Shown piece after piece: positions 26,638-37,338 of a stretch of DNA of 64,000 nucleotides. The position numbers were made by a program, and so were the translations under genes. Below the pieces are notes generated by a model, which was given only the letters and a program-made list of their open reading frames with translations, made no database searches and had not been told where the DNA came from. How positions within the stretch are numbered: position 1 is the stretch's first letter; the number at the start of each line of letters is the position of its first letter. The DNA comes from Sporosarcina cyprini (GTDB lineage Bacteria > Bacillota > Bacilli > Bacillales_A > Planococcaceae), in contig NZ_JAKMHX010000038.1 of assembly GCF_022048975.1 (NCBI RefSeq), positions 62,001 through 126,000 of the forward strand, read 5' to 3'.

Positions 26638-27570
26638 TTGAAGAGGCGTATCGTATATATCACCGGGTTGATCGGTAGTGTCACGACAGCCCTGCTTTCC
26701 ATACTTGGTTTCGTCGCCACGAATCGCCTGATGTATATGAAATTAAAAGACAGCGATGTCATTTTGAAGCGGGAAGTGGGCGCGAAACGGTTTGATGAGC
26801 ATTGGTATGAAACTGTCCGGAAAGAAGACCTATGGATTGATTCCCCAAATGGGTATCCGCTGCGAGCCGTCTTCCTGAAACCTCTTGATACCAAGAAGAC
26901 TGTCATCATTTGCCACGGCGTCACGGAAAATAAAATCAATTCCATGAAATATGCCCGGCTGTTTGAAAGGCTCGGTTTTAATTCTGTCGTCTATGACCAT
27001 CGCCGGCATGGCGACTCAGGAGGTAAAACGACGAGCTTCGGGTATTATGAAAAGCAGGACTTGCAAGCAATTGTCCATGCTGTCCGGGAACAAATCGGCA
27101 GCGAGGCGATTCTAGGCATTCATGGTGAATCCATGGGCGCTGCCACTACTATTTTGTATGGCGGAGAATTTGAAGAAGAAGCCGACTTTTATATCGTAGA
27201 CTGTCCGTTTTCCGATTTCTCGGAGCAAATTCTTCATATCCTCCGAATTAACACACCACTTCGTTCTCGAATGACACTGCGCATCGCCAATCTATTTTTA
27301 AAAATTCGTGATGGCTATACGACCACCTTGGTCTCACCTCGTGAAGTGATCAGAAATGTGACGAAGCCGATGCTATTCATCCATAGCCTGGAGGATGATT
27401 TTATTTTGCCCGAGATGACAAAAGAGTTGTACGAATTAAAGCCTGACCGGAAGAGAATGAAACTTTTTGAAAAAGGCGCACATGCCAAATCGTTCAATGA
27501 AAATCCGGAAGCCTACGAAGAAACGCTACAACGTTTTTTAACGGAATACCATTTGATAAACCCGTCCTAA
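26638..27570 (+). CDS. yqkD: Alpha/beta hydrolase (YqkD-like)
   Basis: Serine hydrolase of 310 residues with an N-terminal membrane anchor (about 4-24). The nucleophile is in GIHGESMGAAT, the oxyanion region in ICHGVTENK, and the acid and His near HSLEDDFILP and KGAHAKSF. The start is TTG at 26638 with AAGGAG 8 bases upstream. It is similar in layout to B. subtilis YqkD, a membrane-anchored hydrolase of unknown substrate. Confidence 0.85.
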   Translation: MKRRIVYITGLIGSVTTALLSILGFVATNRLMYMKLKDSDVILKREVGAKRFDEHWYETVRKEDLWIDSPNGYPLRAVFLKPLDTKKTVIICHGVTENKINSMKYARLFERLGFNSVVYDHRRHGDSGGKTTSFGYYEKQDLQAIVHAVREQIGSEAILGIHGESMGAATTILYGGEFEEEADFYIVDCPFSDFSEQILHILRINTPLRSRMTLRIANLFLKIRDGYTTTLVSPREVIRNVTKPMLFIHSLEDDFILPEMTKELYELKPDRKRMKLFEKGAHAKSFNENPEAYEETLQRFLTEYHLINPS

Positions 27571-27584
27571 TTAGGGCGGGTTTC
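27557..27584 (+). terminator. Terminator of the lyase-hydrolase operon
   Basis: AAACCCGTCCT, loop AATT, AGGGCGGGTTT, then TCTT; it overlaps the end of the hydrolase gene. Confidence 0.8.
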
Positions 27585-27586
27585 TT

Positions 27587-27763
27587 GTGTGTAACCACAT
27601 TCAGGGCAATCAAAAAGCCATCCTCCTTATCAATAATTACGATAAGAAAGATGACTTGTCCAAATTAATTGAATTATGCCAAGAAAGATATATCCATTTT
27701 ATGAACACGAACAAGCATTCAAAGTGCAGATCTTCATCAAATCGCTTCCTATCCACGATTTAA
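27587..27763 (+). CDS. Possible 58-codon ORF, unassigned
   Basis: Open frame from GTG 27587 with coding-like composition: QKAILLINNYDKKDDLSKLI, then ELCQERYIHFMNTNKHS. The start lies inside the tail of the preceding terminator and its ribosome binding site is poor (GGCGG). It ends 2 bases before the convergent yneF stop. It may be a relic of a larger gene or chance; no family recognised. Confidence 0.25.
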   Translation: MCNHIQGNQKAILLINNYDKKDDLSKLIELCQERYIHFMNTNKHSKCRSSSNRFLSTI

Positions 27764-27764
27764 A

Positions 27765-27989
27765 TCATTTCTTATCATTCAACTTGTTCATTTGTGCCAT
27801 CATCTGATTAATCTTCTTTTGTGAAGGTTTTTGTCCCATTTGCATCATCATCATGCGCAGCATTTGCTCATTGATTGGCGGGTTTTCTTTCAGATATTTC
27901 ATCATGTATTGACGTGCCATGAAAAATCCAAGGGCCACACCAGCAATTAATGCGACGACAGCAATTAGGATTACCCAAATCGTGCCCAT
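27765..27989 (-). CDS. yneF: YneF family protein (UPF0154)
   Basis: Small membrane protein of 74 residues: one N-terminal helix (about 4-24, [20 protein letters not shown]) then the family-typical [20 protein letters not shown] and a Lys/Asn-rich end. Position beside sirA and tkt matches B. subtilis yneF. Function unknown. Confidence 0.92.
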   Translation of the reverse strand: MGTIWVILIAVVALIAGVALGFFMARQYMMKYLKENPPINEQMLRMMMMQMGQKPSQKKINQMMAQMNKLNDKK

Positions 27990-28134
27990 CCGCTTTTACC
28001 TCCTTCACTTACCAAAATCAAGTTTACTCCACCATGATGGATTATACAACATCAGGATGCAATATGGCAATGACTCCATGCAAAATCGTTATTTTCCTTT
28101 CTTATACCTCTCATTTATTTTTCCTCGCAAACAC

Positions 28135-28192
28135 AAAGGCCGTCCCTGAAATGCACCTTATAAATGGGATGCATTTCAGGGACGGCCTTTTT
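28135..28192. terminator. Strong terminator after sirA
   Basis: A 21-bp perfect inverted repeat beginning AAAGGCCGTCCCTGAAATGC with a 16-base loop, T-rich on both sides. It insulates sirA from yneF. Confidence 0.85.
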
Positions 28193-28210
28193 AACTTGGT
28201 TCATATATCA

Positions 28211-28660
28211 CTAAAATGAAATCATCTTTTCGGATACTAAGTGATTGGCATGTTTGACAGGCTTGAGCCATCCCCATTCCCCAACACCTTCCATGACCGC
28301 AAAGTATCGGTCATGTGAACCGGACAATGCGACAAACAGATCCAAATCGAGCATTCTCGAGCCATCGCAATAAGCTTGTACAGAATAAGGGGACACCGAG
28401 ATATAGATGGAACCTTTCATGGGATGCGTTAATCGATAGGAACCTTCCTCTGCCTCTACAGATGAAAAGTTTTTGACTAGATGATCCATGATGGCCTGGT
28501 CAATTGTCAGTTCCTCAATATGGTCACATAAGTATTGGATCTCTTGAGCTGGTTGCCGATGATTTGTTTCTTCCCGTAACAGATCATAGAGCAAACGTTC
28601 CCGCCCAATAATAAATGATAAATATTCATTTTTCACTTTGTAAATTTCGTAAGATCTCAC
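28211..28660 (-). CDS. sirA: Sporulation inhibitor of replication SirA
   Basis: SirA binds DnaA domain I and blocks new replication rounds at sporulation onset. The 149-residue protein shares with B. subtilis SirA the opening YKVKNEYLSFIIGRERLLYDL and the end WGWLKPVKHANHLV. The start is GTG at 28660, with a near-perfect anti-16S match AAAGGGGGTGAT ending 4 bases before it. It lies between tkt and yneF as in B. subtilis. Confidence 0.88.
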   Translation of the reverse strand: MRSYEIYKVKNEYLSFIIGRERLLYDLLREETNHRQPAQEIQYLCDHIEELTIDQAIMDHLVKNFSSVEAEEGSYRLTHPMKGSIYISVSPYSVQAYCDGSRMLDLDLFVALSGSHDRYFAVMEGVGEWGWLKPVKHANHLVSEKMISF

Positions 28661-28829
28661 AACCATCACCCCCTTTGCTCTATCCTACACAATGTCTTAT
28701 GAAAAACTTGTCAGTTTGTGTTAAATAATTTCACTATTATTGTCGTATGAATGTGATTATTCAATCAATTTTAATTACTCTTCTATACCCATTTCATGTA
28801 AATTCAAACGATGTGTATGGATACATAAA

Positions 28830-28864
28830 GAAAAAGCGAAGGGATCTTAGTCCCAACGCTTTTC
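28830..28864 (-). terminator. Terminator of tkt
   Basis: AAAAGCGTTGGGA and TCCCTTCGCTTTT pair around a 6-base loop on the minus strand, then CTTT; 8 bases after the tkt stop. Confidence 0.75.
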
Positions 28865-28871
28865 TTCATTA

Positions 28872-30875
28872 TTAACCAATTAGCTTTTTAACTTTATTTA
28901 CAACATTCTCAACTGTAAAGCCATATTGCTCAATTACTGTGTCTCCAGGAGCACTTGCGCCAAATGTATCGATTCCGAGGACATCCCCTTCAGTGCCTGT
29001 ATACTTATGCCAGCCGAGGGAAGATCCCATCTCAATAGCCAAGCGTTTCGTTATGGATTTAGGCAATACGGTTTCCTTATATGCTTCATCTTGCTGATCA
29101 AACAGATTCCAGGAAGGCATGGAAACGACGGATACTTCGATTCCTTCGTTCTTTAGGCTTTCTTGTGCTTTGACTGCCAATCCTACTTCAGAACCCGTTG
29201 CGATCAAAATAGCATCTGCGGTTTCTTTGCCTGCAGGCGAAACGACATATGCACCTTTTTTCACTTGTTCCATCGCCAATTCACCGGACTTTTCGAGAAC
29301 CGGCAAGTTTTGACGGGAAAGTACGAGTAATGTCGGTGTGTCTTGTGATGTGACTGCGATATTCCAGGCAGCTGAAGTTTCGTTACCGTCTGCTGGACGA
29401 ATAACATTCAGTCCTGGCATCGCACGGTAGGAAGCCAAGTGCTCTACCGGCTCATGTGTCGGTCCATCTTCCCCTACAGCGATGCTGTCATGCGTGAAGA
29501 CGTATGTGACCGGCAAGCCCATTAGCGCTGAAAGTCTAATAGCAGGTCGAACATAATCACTAAAGACAAAGAACGTACCGCCAAACACATTTAAACCGCC
29601 ATGTAGCGCCATACCATTGAGTGCGGCACCCATTCCAAACTCACGAACACCAAACCAGATATTTCGGCCAGCATAGTTTCCTGGCAGGAAGTCGCCTTCC
29701 CCTTTCATTGACGTTTTGTTAGAACCGGCCAAATCGGCACTTCCGCCAAAGAAGGATGGAAGCTTCTTGGCAATTGCATTGATAGCATCACCTGAAGCGG
29801 AGCGGGTCGCAACCGATTTGCCTGCTTCATAAGAAGGCAATGCTTCCGTGACTTCGCTTGGACTTTCGTTTTGGATCGCCCGTTTCAATTGCTGCGCAAG
29901 ATCTCCGTGTTCTGCTTCATATTGAGCAAAAAGGTCATTCCAGCTTTGTTCTTCTTGCACGCCGAGACGGTCCGTCGCTTCTTTAAACGCTTCATAAACG
30001 CCATCCGGAACGTGGAAGTCTTCCTCGTATGTCCATTTGTAATATTCTTTTGTCAACTTCATTTCATCTTCGCCAAGCGGTGCACCATGGACATCCGCTT
30101 TGCCGGATTTATTCGGGGAGCCGTAGCCGATAACAGTTTTCACTTCGATAATCGTCGGTCCGCCAGAATTCGATTTCGCCTGTTCAATTGCTTTGGACAC
30201 TAAACCGATATTGTTGCCGTTCTCGACCCGGATATAATTCCAGCCGTATGATTCAAAACGTTTTTGGATATTTTCAGTGAAGGACATATCCAGCTCGCCA
30301 TCCAAAGAAATGTCATTGCTGTCATAAAGGACGATGAGTTTATCTAACTGGAGGTGGCCAGCCAATGAGATTGATTCGGCTGCTACCCCTTCCATCAGGT
30401 CTCCGTCGCCACAAAGAGCATACGTATAATGGTCGATTACATCGTAGCCTGGTTTGTTATATGTGGCTGCTAGGTGCTTTTCAGCCATCGCCATACCTAC
30501 CGCCATTCCGATTCCTTGACCGAGCGGGCCAGTAGTTGCTTCGACGCCTGCTGTATGTCCATACTCAGGATGTCCTGGCGTCTTGGAGCCCCATTGTCTG
30601 AAGTTCTTAATTTCATCCATCGAGAGTCCGTATCCGCTAAGATGGAGCAAGCTGTAAAGCAGCATGGAGCCATGCCCTGCAGAGAGGACAAAACGATCCC
30701 GGTTGAACCATTCTGGATTTGATGGGTTATGTTTCATATGTTTCGTCCAAAGAGTGTATGCCATCGGAGCAGCGCCCATCGGCAATCCAGGGTGTCCTGA
30801 ATTTGCTTTTTCAATCGCATCAATTGATAATGTGCGAATGGTATTAATGGCTAGTTGATCGATTTGTTCGGTCAT
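28872..30875 (-). CDS. tkt: Transketolase
   Basis: Thiamine-diphosphate enzyme of the pentose phosphate pathway, 667 residues. The ThDP motif runs from [18 protein letters not shown] to the Asn of YDSND; the pyrimidine domain has [20 protein letters not shown] and [15 protein letters not shown]. The start at 30875 ([11 protein letters not shown]) follows GGAAGG by 9 bases and aligns with B. subtilis Tkt. It is preceded by ynzC, as in B. subtilis. Confidence 0.97.
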   Translation of the reverse strand: MTEQIDQLAINTIRTLSIDAIEKANSGHPGLPMGAAPMAYTLWTKHMKHNPSNPEWFNRDRFVLSAGHGSMLLYSLLHLSGYGLSMDEIKNFRQWGSKTPGHPEYGHTAGVEATTGPLGQGIGMAVGMAMAEKHLAATYNKPGYDVIDHYTYALCGDGDLMEGVAAESISLAGHLQLDKLIVLYDSNDISLDGELDMSFTENIQKRFESYGWNYIRVENGNNIGLVSKAIEQAKSNSGGPTIIEVKTVIGYGSPNKSGKADVHGAPLGEDEMKLTKEYYKWTYEEDFHVPDGVYEAFKEATDRLGVQEEQSWNDLFAQYEAEHGDLAQQLKRAIQNESPSEVTEALPSYEAGKSVATRSASGDAINAIAKKLPSFFGGSADLAGSNKTSMKGEGDFLPGNYAGRNIWFGVREFGMGAALNGMALHGGLNVFGGTFFVFSDYVRPAIRLSALMGLPVTYVFTHDSIAVGEDGPTHEPVEHLASYRAMPGLNVIRPADGNETSAAWNIAVTSQDTPTLLVLSRQNLPVLEKSGELAMEQVKKGAYVVSPAGKETADAILIATGSEVGLAVKAQESLKNEGIEVSVVSMPSWNLFDQQDEAYKETVLPKSITKRLAIEMGSSLGWHKYTGTEGDVLGIDTFGASAPGDTVIEQYGFTVENVVNKVKKLIG

Positions 30876-31040
30876 GTCTGTCATCCTTCCCGTTTCCATC
30901 TCTAGTAGATCGTATTAAAGTATTCCCACTCTAGTGTAGTCAAAATGAAGGAGAAATACAAATCGAGTTTGTCCGTCTTGCCGTAAAACTCAATTTCTAT
31001 CACTTTATCTCAATTCAACGTTACTTAGTTTTTCATCTTA

Positions 31041-31274
31041 TCAATTCGGAAACTTTTTATTGCGGGCATCTTTGACCTTTTGAGGTGTCACGTCGTTCCC
31101 TTCCGGATCAATTACTTTCACACTCTCAATCGTATTTCTCATGGAAGTCCGCAATGATTGCAAGTACTCCTTACGTAAAGCCGTTTGTTCCTTTGCCTCT
31201 TCTATCGATAAGCCTGTTGTCTTTGATTTGTTCGAAAGCTCGTTGATTCGTTTAATTTTGTCTTCTGATAGCAT
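31041..31274 (-). CDS. ynzC: YnzC family protein (DUF896, UPF0291)
   Basis: Small helical-hairpin protein of 77 residues with the family pattern INELSNKSKTTGLSIEEAKE and QTALRKEYLQSLR. It belongs to the SOS-associated yneA-yneB-ynzC group in B. subtilis, where it is cotranscribed; here a terminator-like hairpin lies between yneB and ynzC. Confidence 0.93.
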   Translation of the reverse strand: MLSEDKIKRINELSNKSKTTGLSIEEAKEQTALRKEYLQSLRTSMRNTIESVKVIDPEGNDVTPQKVKDARNKKFPN

Positions 31275-31324
31275 TTCTGTGGTCCTCCTAAAAATTCGAA
31301 TATACCGCTATCATAAAAAGTATA

Positions 31325-32323
<999 letters not shown>

Positions 32324-32337
32324 TAAAATGCCCTCCT

Positions 32338-32364
32338 AGAATGTCTGTTCGGAATGTTTGTTCT
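32338..32364. promoter_or_regulatory. Two tandem LexA-box-like sites near yneA
   Basis: AGAATGTCTGTTCG (32338-32351) and GGAATGTTTGTTCT (32351-32364) each fit the Gram-positive SOS box CGAACNNNNGTTCG at 7-8 of 10 fixed positions and are 13 bp apart as direct repeats. Confidence 0.6.
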
Positions 32365-32402
32365 CATTATAGGATAGGGAATTTCCCTTGTCAACCTATT
32401 TT

Positions 32403-32442
32403 CGAACCTCTGTTTGCCATTTAACCGAACACCTGTTATACT
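32403..32442 (+). promoter_or_regulatory. lexA promoter with two LexA boxes
   Basis: A -35 TTGCCA (32414-32419), 17 bases, and -10 TATACT (32437-32442). One LexA box, CGAACCTCTGTTTG (32403-32416), covers the -35 side, and a second, CGAACACCTGTTAT (32426-32439), covers the -10. LexA would therefore repress its own gene and, with the tandem sites, yneA. Confidence 0.75.
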
Positions 32443-32514
32443 ATCGGTAAGGAATCATTCGGTCATGTGCGTTAGCAATCTTTCGAGTATGACTAGATTA
32501 GAGGGGTGAGACGT

Positions 32515-33135
32515 TTGAAGAAAATTTCTAAGAGACAGCAGGACATTTTGACATTTATTAAAGAAGAAGTTCGGTTAAAAGGGTACCCGCCATCCGTACG
32601 GGAAATCGGAGAAGCGGTCGGCCTTGCTTCCAGTTCAACCGTTCATGGCCACTTGGCCAGGCTAGAGAGCAAAGGGTTCATCAGACGGGATCCGACAAAA
32701 CCAAGAGCAATTGAAATATTGGATCCGGAGGGGCTTGATGCTTTGAAGCCTGGCGTTCTCCATGTTCCATTAGTCGGAAAGGTTACAGCAGGACAACCTA
32801 TTACGGCAATTGAAAATATAGAAGAGTACTTTCCACTTCCGGAGACGTACGGCACGTCAGATGACCAATTGTTCATGCTGGAAATTGTCGGTGACAGTAT
32901 GATTGAAGCCGGCATTCTGAATGGTGACTATGTTGTCGTGAAACAACAGCACACTGCCAATAATGGCGAAATCGTCGTAGCAATGACAGAAGAAGATGAA
33001 GCGACTGTTAAGCGGTTCTATAAAGAAAAAGATTACTTCCGCCTGCAACCAGAAAATTCATCTATGGAACCGATTATCGTCAATGCCGTGTCCATACTGG
33101 GCAAGGTAATCGGCGTCTATCGGCTGATTCATTAA
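32515..33135 (+). CDS. lexA: LexA repressor of the SOS regulon
   Basis: Repressor-protease of 206 residues. The winged helix-turn-helix is at about 28-60 ([20 protein letters not shown]); the cleavage site Ala92-Gly93 is in VTAGQP; the Ser-Lys dyad is Ser128 (GDSMI) and Lys143 (VVVKQQ). The start is TTG at 32515, with AGGGG 8 bases upstream; GTG 32506 lies on that site. Confidence 0.96.
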   Translation: MKKISKRQQDILTFIKEEVRLKGYPPSVREIGEAVGLASSSTVHGHLARLESKGFIRRDPTKPRAIEILDPEGLDALKPGVLHVPLVGKVTAGQPITAIENIEEYFPLPETYGTSDDQLFMLEIVGDSMIEAGILNGDYVVVKQQHTANNGEIVVAMTEEDEATVKRFYKEKDYFRLQPENSSMEPIIVNAVSILGKVIGVYRLIH

Positions 33136-33173
33136 AAAAGCTGTTCCCGTTGGAAATACGGGAACAGCTTTTT
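33134..33173. terminator. Bidirectional terminator between lexA and ynbB
   Basis: AAAAAGCTGTTCCCGT with its complement and a 7-base loop, T runs on both sides. Confidence 0.85.
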
Positions 33174-33174
33174 G

Positions 33175-34434
33175 TTATTCTATCAATCCAGCTTTGGAAA
33201 GTTTAGCAACGGATGCGATGATTGCCGCTTTTACATGTTCATATGTCAATCCACCTTGCACGTATGCGGTGTATGGGGGACGAATCGGGCCATCGGCAGT
33301 CAATTCGATGCTGGAGCCTTGTATGAATGTACCCGCCGCCATAATGACGTCGTCTTCATATCCAGGCATATAGGACGGTTCCGGTGAATAGTGGGCATTG
33401 ATCGGCGAGTTCTCTTGGATTGTTTTACAGAAAGCGATCATCTGGTCAGCCGTTTTAAAATTGACTGATTGGATTAAATCCGTTCGCTTCACCCCGTAAT
33501 GCGGAGTTGTGTCAAATCCGAAACTCTCCAAAAATGCGGATGTGAATAAAGCTCCCTTGACTGCTTGGCTCACTACGTGAGGAGCAAGGAAAAATCCTTG
33601 GTACATCTCCAATAACGTATCGAGGGAAGCTCCTGCTTCTGCCCCGAGTCCAGGTGAAGTCATACGGTACGCACATTTCTCAATTAGATCCGCTCGACCT
33701 GCAATGTAGCCGCCTGTCCGGGCAAGCCCGCCCCCGGGATTTTTTATGAGTGATCCTGCCATCAGATCTGCACCGATTTCCGTCGGCTCTTTTGTTTCTA
33801 CAAACTCACCGTAGCAGTTGTCGACAAACACGACGAGCTCATTATTTATCGATTTAACGAAAGAAATCATCTCTTCAATCTCATCAATTTTATATGAAGG
33901 GCGGCTTGAGTACCCTTTTGAACGCTGAATCCCGATCATTTTTGTTTTCGGGCCAATTTGTCTTGCAATTTCATCGTAATCCACTGTTCCATCGCTCTGT
34001 AAGTCAACATGTTTATAGGCAATGCCAAAGTCTGCAAGAGATCCTGTATCTTTTCCTTTGCCTGAAACAATTGACTCTAAAGTATCGTATGGTTTGCCTG
34101 TTATATACAAGAGCTCGTCGCCTGGACGCAGCACGCCGAATAAACTGATGGAGATAGCATGCGTTCCTGATATGATTTGATTGCGAACCAGGCACGCCTC
34201 CGCTCCAAATACATCCGCGTATACTTGTTCTAGGACATCACGGCCCGTATCGTCATAGCCATAGCCCGTTGAACCGGTTAGATGGAAATCGCTGACCGAA
34301 TTGGAGCGGAAAGCAGCCAACACTTTTTTCTGATTAATAAAAGCGTTCTGTTCCACGACTTTCACATATGGAGCTATCATTCCCTCCACTTCTTCGGCAC
34401 GCTGCATTAAAGTTGTTTCATCATAGGTCGTCAT
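33175..34434 (-). CDS. ynbB: YnbB-like PLP enzyme (methionine gamma-lyase-related)
   Basis: Protein of 419 residues of the aluminium-resistance/YnbB group of the Cys/Met-metabolism PLP family. Visible features: FHLTGSTGYGYDDTGRD, SGTHAIS for phosphate contact, VDNCYGEF with the PLP Asp, and the Schiff-base Lys in GSLIKNPGGGLARTGGY. In B. subtilis ynbB lies near hfq and glnR. The reaction has not been settled. Confidence 0.88.
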   Translation of the reverse strand: MTTYDETTLMQRAEEVEGMIAPYVKVVEQNAFINQKKVLAAFRSNSVSDFHLTGSTGYGYDDTGRDVLEQVYADVFGAEACLVRNQIISGTHAISISLFGVLRPGDELLYITGKPYDTLESIVSGKGKDTGSLADFGIAYKHVDLQSDGTVDYDEIARQIGPKTKMIGIQRSKGYSSRPSYKIDEIEEMISFVKSINNELVVFVDNCYGEFVETKEPTEIGADLMAGSLIKNPGGGLARTGGYIAGRADLIEKCAYRMTSPGLGAEAGASLDTLLEMYQGFFLAPHVVSQAVKGALFTSAFLESFGFDTTPHYGVKRTDLIQSVNFKTADQMIAFCKTIQENSPINAHYSPEPSYMPGYEDDVIMAAGTFIQGSSIELTADGPIRPPYTAYVQGGLTYEHVKAAIIASVAKLSKAGLIE

Positions 34435-34550
34435 TTTTCTTCCTCATTCCGTTAGTATTCACTACATTATCTTAACAGTCTAGTTGCGCACGTCAAATAG
34501 AAACGGCATAATACGTAGGGGCCTGTTTAATTTTTTAAGGAGGAGAAAAA

Positions 34551-35153
34551 ATGGCGTGGGAAGTTTTCAGCTTCATCGGCACAGCAGCATTCGCCATTTC
34601 CGGCGCTTTGGTCGCAATGGAAGAGGATTATGATCTATTTGGTGTCTATATATTAGGAATGGTTACTGCTTTTGGAGGAGGCGCGGTTCGGAATCTCTTA
34701 ATTGGCGTTCCGATTTCGGTGCTATGGGATCAACATTTCTTATTTATTGTCGCAACTGTACTAATCTTAATCGTATTTTTCTTTTTAAAGTATATCCTGC
34801 ACCACTGGAATCGATGGGGCACTTATTTTGATGCAATTGGCCTCGCTGCTTTTGCCATTCAAGGGGCCATGCTTGCTGTCCGTTTGGATATGACCTTGTT
34901 TGCTGTTGCTGTGGCAGCGGTTCTTACAGGGGCTGGAGGAGGGGTAATCAGGGATGTTCTTGCAGGGAGGAGACCGCTCGTTTTTAAAAAGGACATATAT
35001 GCCGTTTGGGCAGCTGTCGCAGGGATCATTGTCGGGCTTGGCGCCTATCGTTATGACACGGCCCTGTATGCTCTTCTCGTCCTGACTGCGGGTCTTCGTA
35101 TCCTGTCCTATTTATTCCATTGGAGGCTGCCGCATGGCAAATATCATCATTGA
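34551..35153 (+). CDS. TRIC-family cation channel protein (YvgT/UPF0126-like)
   Basis: Membrane protein of 200 residues with about seven helices in two related halves. Each half carries the same block: AFGGGAVRNLLIG (about 41-53) and AGGGVIRDVLAG (about 127-138). These glycine-triplet/Arg motifs are typical of prokaryotic homologues of trimeric intracellular cation channels. GGAGGAG lies 6 bases before the ATG. It is a lone plus-strand gene between ynbB and hfq. Confidence 0.88.
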   Translation: MAWEVFSFIGTAAFAISGALVAMEEDYDLFGVYILGMVTAFGGGAVRNLLIGVPISVLWDQHFLFIVATVLILIVFFFLKYILHHWNRWGTYFDAIGLAAFAIQGAMLAVRLDMTLFAVAVAAVLTGAGGGVIRDVLAGRRPLVFKKDIYAVWAAVAGIIVGLGAYRYDTALYALLVLTAGLRILSYLFHWRLPHGKYHH

Positions 35154-35170
35154 GCATTAAAGAGCATGAC

Positions 35171-35212
35171 AAAAAAAGACTGTAGAAGGATCTATCAATA
35201 CCTTCTACAGTC
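35171..35212. terminator. Terminator of hfq
   Basis: GACTGTAGAAGG and its complement around an 11-base loop; on the minus strand it is followed by TTTTTTTG, a strong signal. Confidence 0.85.
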
Positions 35213-35220
35213 GCTTTGGT

Positions 35221-35445
35221 TTACTCTTCTTCTTTTAGAATGACAGGTTTTGAAGGAACATATGTGGAAATGGCATGTTTGTAAATTAATTGTTGTTTCC
35301 CGTCTGACTCAAGTAAAACCGTATAATTATCATACGATTTGACGAGCCCTTTCAATTGAAACCCGTTCAATAGGAACACGGTAACGAAGGTATTGTTTTT
35401 TCGCAGTGAATTTAAAAATACTTCTTGCATATTTCCCTGTGACAT
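35221..35445 (-). CDS. hfq: RNA chaperone Hfq
   Basis: Sm-like hexameric RNA chaperone of 74 residues. Sm1 is [20 protein letters not shown] and Sm2 ends in LIYKHAIST, with the YKH motif of the proximal RNA site. It follows miaA by 25 bp, the arrangement conserved across bacteria. Confidence 0.96.
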   Translation of the reverse strand: MSQGNMQEVFLNSLRKNNTFVTVFLLNGFQLKGLVKSYDNYTVLLESDGKQQLIYKHAISTYVPSKPVILKEEE

Positions 35446-35470
35446 TTGCCCATCCTCCAGTTCTATTTTT

Positions 35471-36430
35471 CTAACTCTCTTTTTTATTATTCGGCTCCTC
35501 TGCTTGAAAACCCTTTAATAATGTCAAAATTCCATCTATCATTTCTTGACGATCCTCTGTCGCATTAAACCAGGATATTTGCAATTTATTCCTCAAATAG
35601 GTCAATTGCCGTTTGGCATAGTTTCTTGTGTTTTTCTTCACAAGCTCGACTGCTTCTTCGAGGGAAAGAAACCCGTCTAAATAGAGATACAGCTCTTTGT
35701 AACCAATTGCCTGAACCGCCTGAGTATCTCGGATTCCCTGCTCCCAAAGAGCTCGCACCTCATCCACCAGACCTTGTTCGACCATCGCGTCCACACGCCG
35801 GTCAATCCGCTCATAAAGCAGTTCCCTCGGAAGATCCAATCCTATCAGCAGATGTGGGTAGAGTGCCTTATCGCCTTTCCCCTGCTCATGATCCACCTTT
35901 GATTTCCCAGTCACTTCAATAATTTCTAATGCTCGGATAACTCGTCTCGTATTATTGGGATGGATTTTCTCCGCACTTTCGGGATCGAGCTGTTTTAGCC
36001 TGTCATAAAGGGATTGACTCCCTTGTTCTGCGGCCTCTTGTTCCAGTTTGTTACGGACAGCCGGATCCCCCGCCTGTTCGGTAAAGCGAAAATCAAAGAG
36101 GACCGCTTGTATGTACAATCCAGTGCCCCCAACGATAATCGGTTGTTTTCCTCTTGAGGAAATCTCTTCAATGCAGCTTCTGACATCATTCTGATAATCC
36201 GCTACCGAATAATCTTCAGACGGTTTTTTCGTATCAAAAAGATGGTGTGGAATTCCACCCATCTCGTCTTCTGTAATTTTTGCAGTTCCAATATCAAGTC
36301 CTTGGTAGACTTGCATGGAATCTCCATTAATAATTTCGCCATCCAGTAGTGAAGCCAATTCGACACTTAACGCTGTCTTCCCCGACGCAGTCGGTCCTAC
36401 GATAGCAATTACTGTTTTTTTCTGATTCAT
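35471..36430 (-). CDS. miaA: tRNA dimethylallyltransferase
   Basis: Adds dimethylallyl to A37 of tRNAs reading UNN codons; its product is the substrate of MiaB, also in this window. The 319-residue protein has the P-loop [26 protein letters not shown], and [16 protein letters not shown] 36430 overlaps the upstream lipase stop as ATGA; the further upstream TTG gives no better site. Confidence 0.95.
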   Translation of the reverse strand: MNQKKTVIAIVGPTASGKTALSVELASLLDGEIINGDSMQVYQGLDIGTAKITEDEMGGIPHHLFDTKKPSEDYSVADYQNDVRSCIEEISSRGKQPIIVGGTGLYIQAVLFDFRFTEQAGDPAVRNKLEQEAAEQGSQSLYDRLKQLDPESAEKIHPNNTRRVIRALEIIEVTGKSKVDHEQGKGDKALYPHLLIGLDLPRELLYERIDRRVDAMVEQGLVDEVRALWEQGIRDTQAVQAIGYKELYLYLDGFLSLEEAVELVKKNTRNYAKRQLTYLRNKLQISWFNATEDRQEMIDGILTLLKGFQAEEPNNKKES

Positions 36431-37338
36431 TTTCCCTCTATCCAATCCACGATGAAATGAAATACTTCCTGCCGATTTTGTTCTTGCAGCATTTCGTGAC
36501 GGCCTTCGTCATACAACATCACAGTAATCTGTTTTATTCCGGCTTCTTCGTATTGCCGGGCAGCTTCCCAAACCCCTTTACCTTTCCTCCCGACCGGATC
36601 TTCACTTCCCGAAAGGAAAAGAATTGGTAGTTGTTCTTTGATTGCTTTATGGAGCTGTATATTGTTCGCTTTTTTCAGTCCTGTAAATAACTCCAGGAAA
36701 AATTTTGTCGTTGGCACTGCACCGCAAAGCGGATCCTCGATATATTCCCGGACCGACTGAGAATTGGTGGACAACCAATCAAAAGGAGTCATCGCTTGAG
36801 GAACGGATTTTGAAAATGCACCAAAGACAAGTTTATTCAACAAAGGATCGCGCGTATCAAATCGACCCAGCCGGCCGGTAATCCGGGCAAGCCCGATTCC
36901 AGCTGCGCCGCCTATGCCCGGATCACCACCAGTTCCCGACAAAATAAGCCGGTCTATATTTTGATGAAGCTGCACATATCTTCTGGCAATAAATGATCCC
37001 ATACTATGACCGAACAAGATAGAATTCTCGCCCGGCACCTCTCTGCGAAACAACGAAATTACTTCATGGGCATCATGTACAATCTGGTCAAATGTTACGT
37101 CATCTCCGAAATGACCGAGAAAACCATTTAACGATGCTGTTTTTCCGTGGCCTCGATGGTCGTGCCCTGAAACGACATACCCTTGTGAAGCGAGGAAAGT
37201 CATAAATTCTTCGTAACGGCCGATATGTTCGGACATCCCATGCAAAATATGAATGTGGCCAATCGGTTTTATCGACGGTTGGACCATACAGGCATGAATG
37301 CTCGTTCCATCTTCCATCTCAATTGTTCGAATGTGCAT
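36427..37338 (-). CDS. Alpha/beta hydrolase, monoacylglycerol lipase/lysophospholipase-like
   Basis: Serine hydrolase of 303 residues (hydrolase-4 type). Oxyanion [19 protein letters not shown], nucleophile in FGHSMGSF, acid Asp in SGSEDPVG and His in EGRHEMLQE. It starts inside the end of glpD (20-bp overlap) and its stop overlaps miaA, so it sits in a tight glp-lipase-miaA string. Next to glycerol genes, release of glycerol from acylglycerols or lysolipids is a reasonable guess, not shown. Confidence 0.85.
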   Translation of the reverse strand: MHIRTIEMEDGTSIHACMVQPSIKPIGHIHILHGMSEHIGRYEEFMTFLASQGYVVSGHDHRGHGKTASLNGFLGHFGDDVTFDQIVHDAHEVISLFRREVPGENSILFGHSMGSFIARRYVQLHQNIDRLILSGTGGDPGIGGAAGIGLARITGRLGRFDTRDPLLNKLVFGAFSKSVPQAMTPFDWLSTNSQSVREYIEDPLCGAVPTTKFFLELFTGLKKANNIQLHKAIKEQLPILFLSGSEDPVGRKGKGVWEAARQYEEAGIKQITVMLYDEGRHEMLQEQNRQEVFHFIVDWIEGK

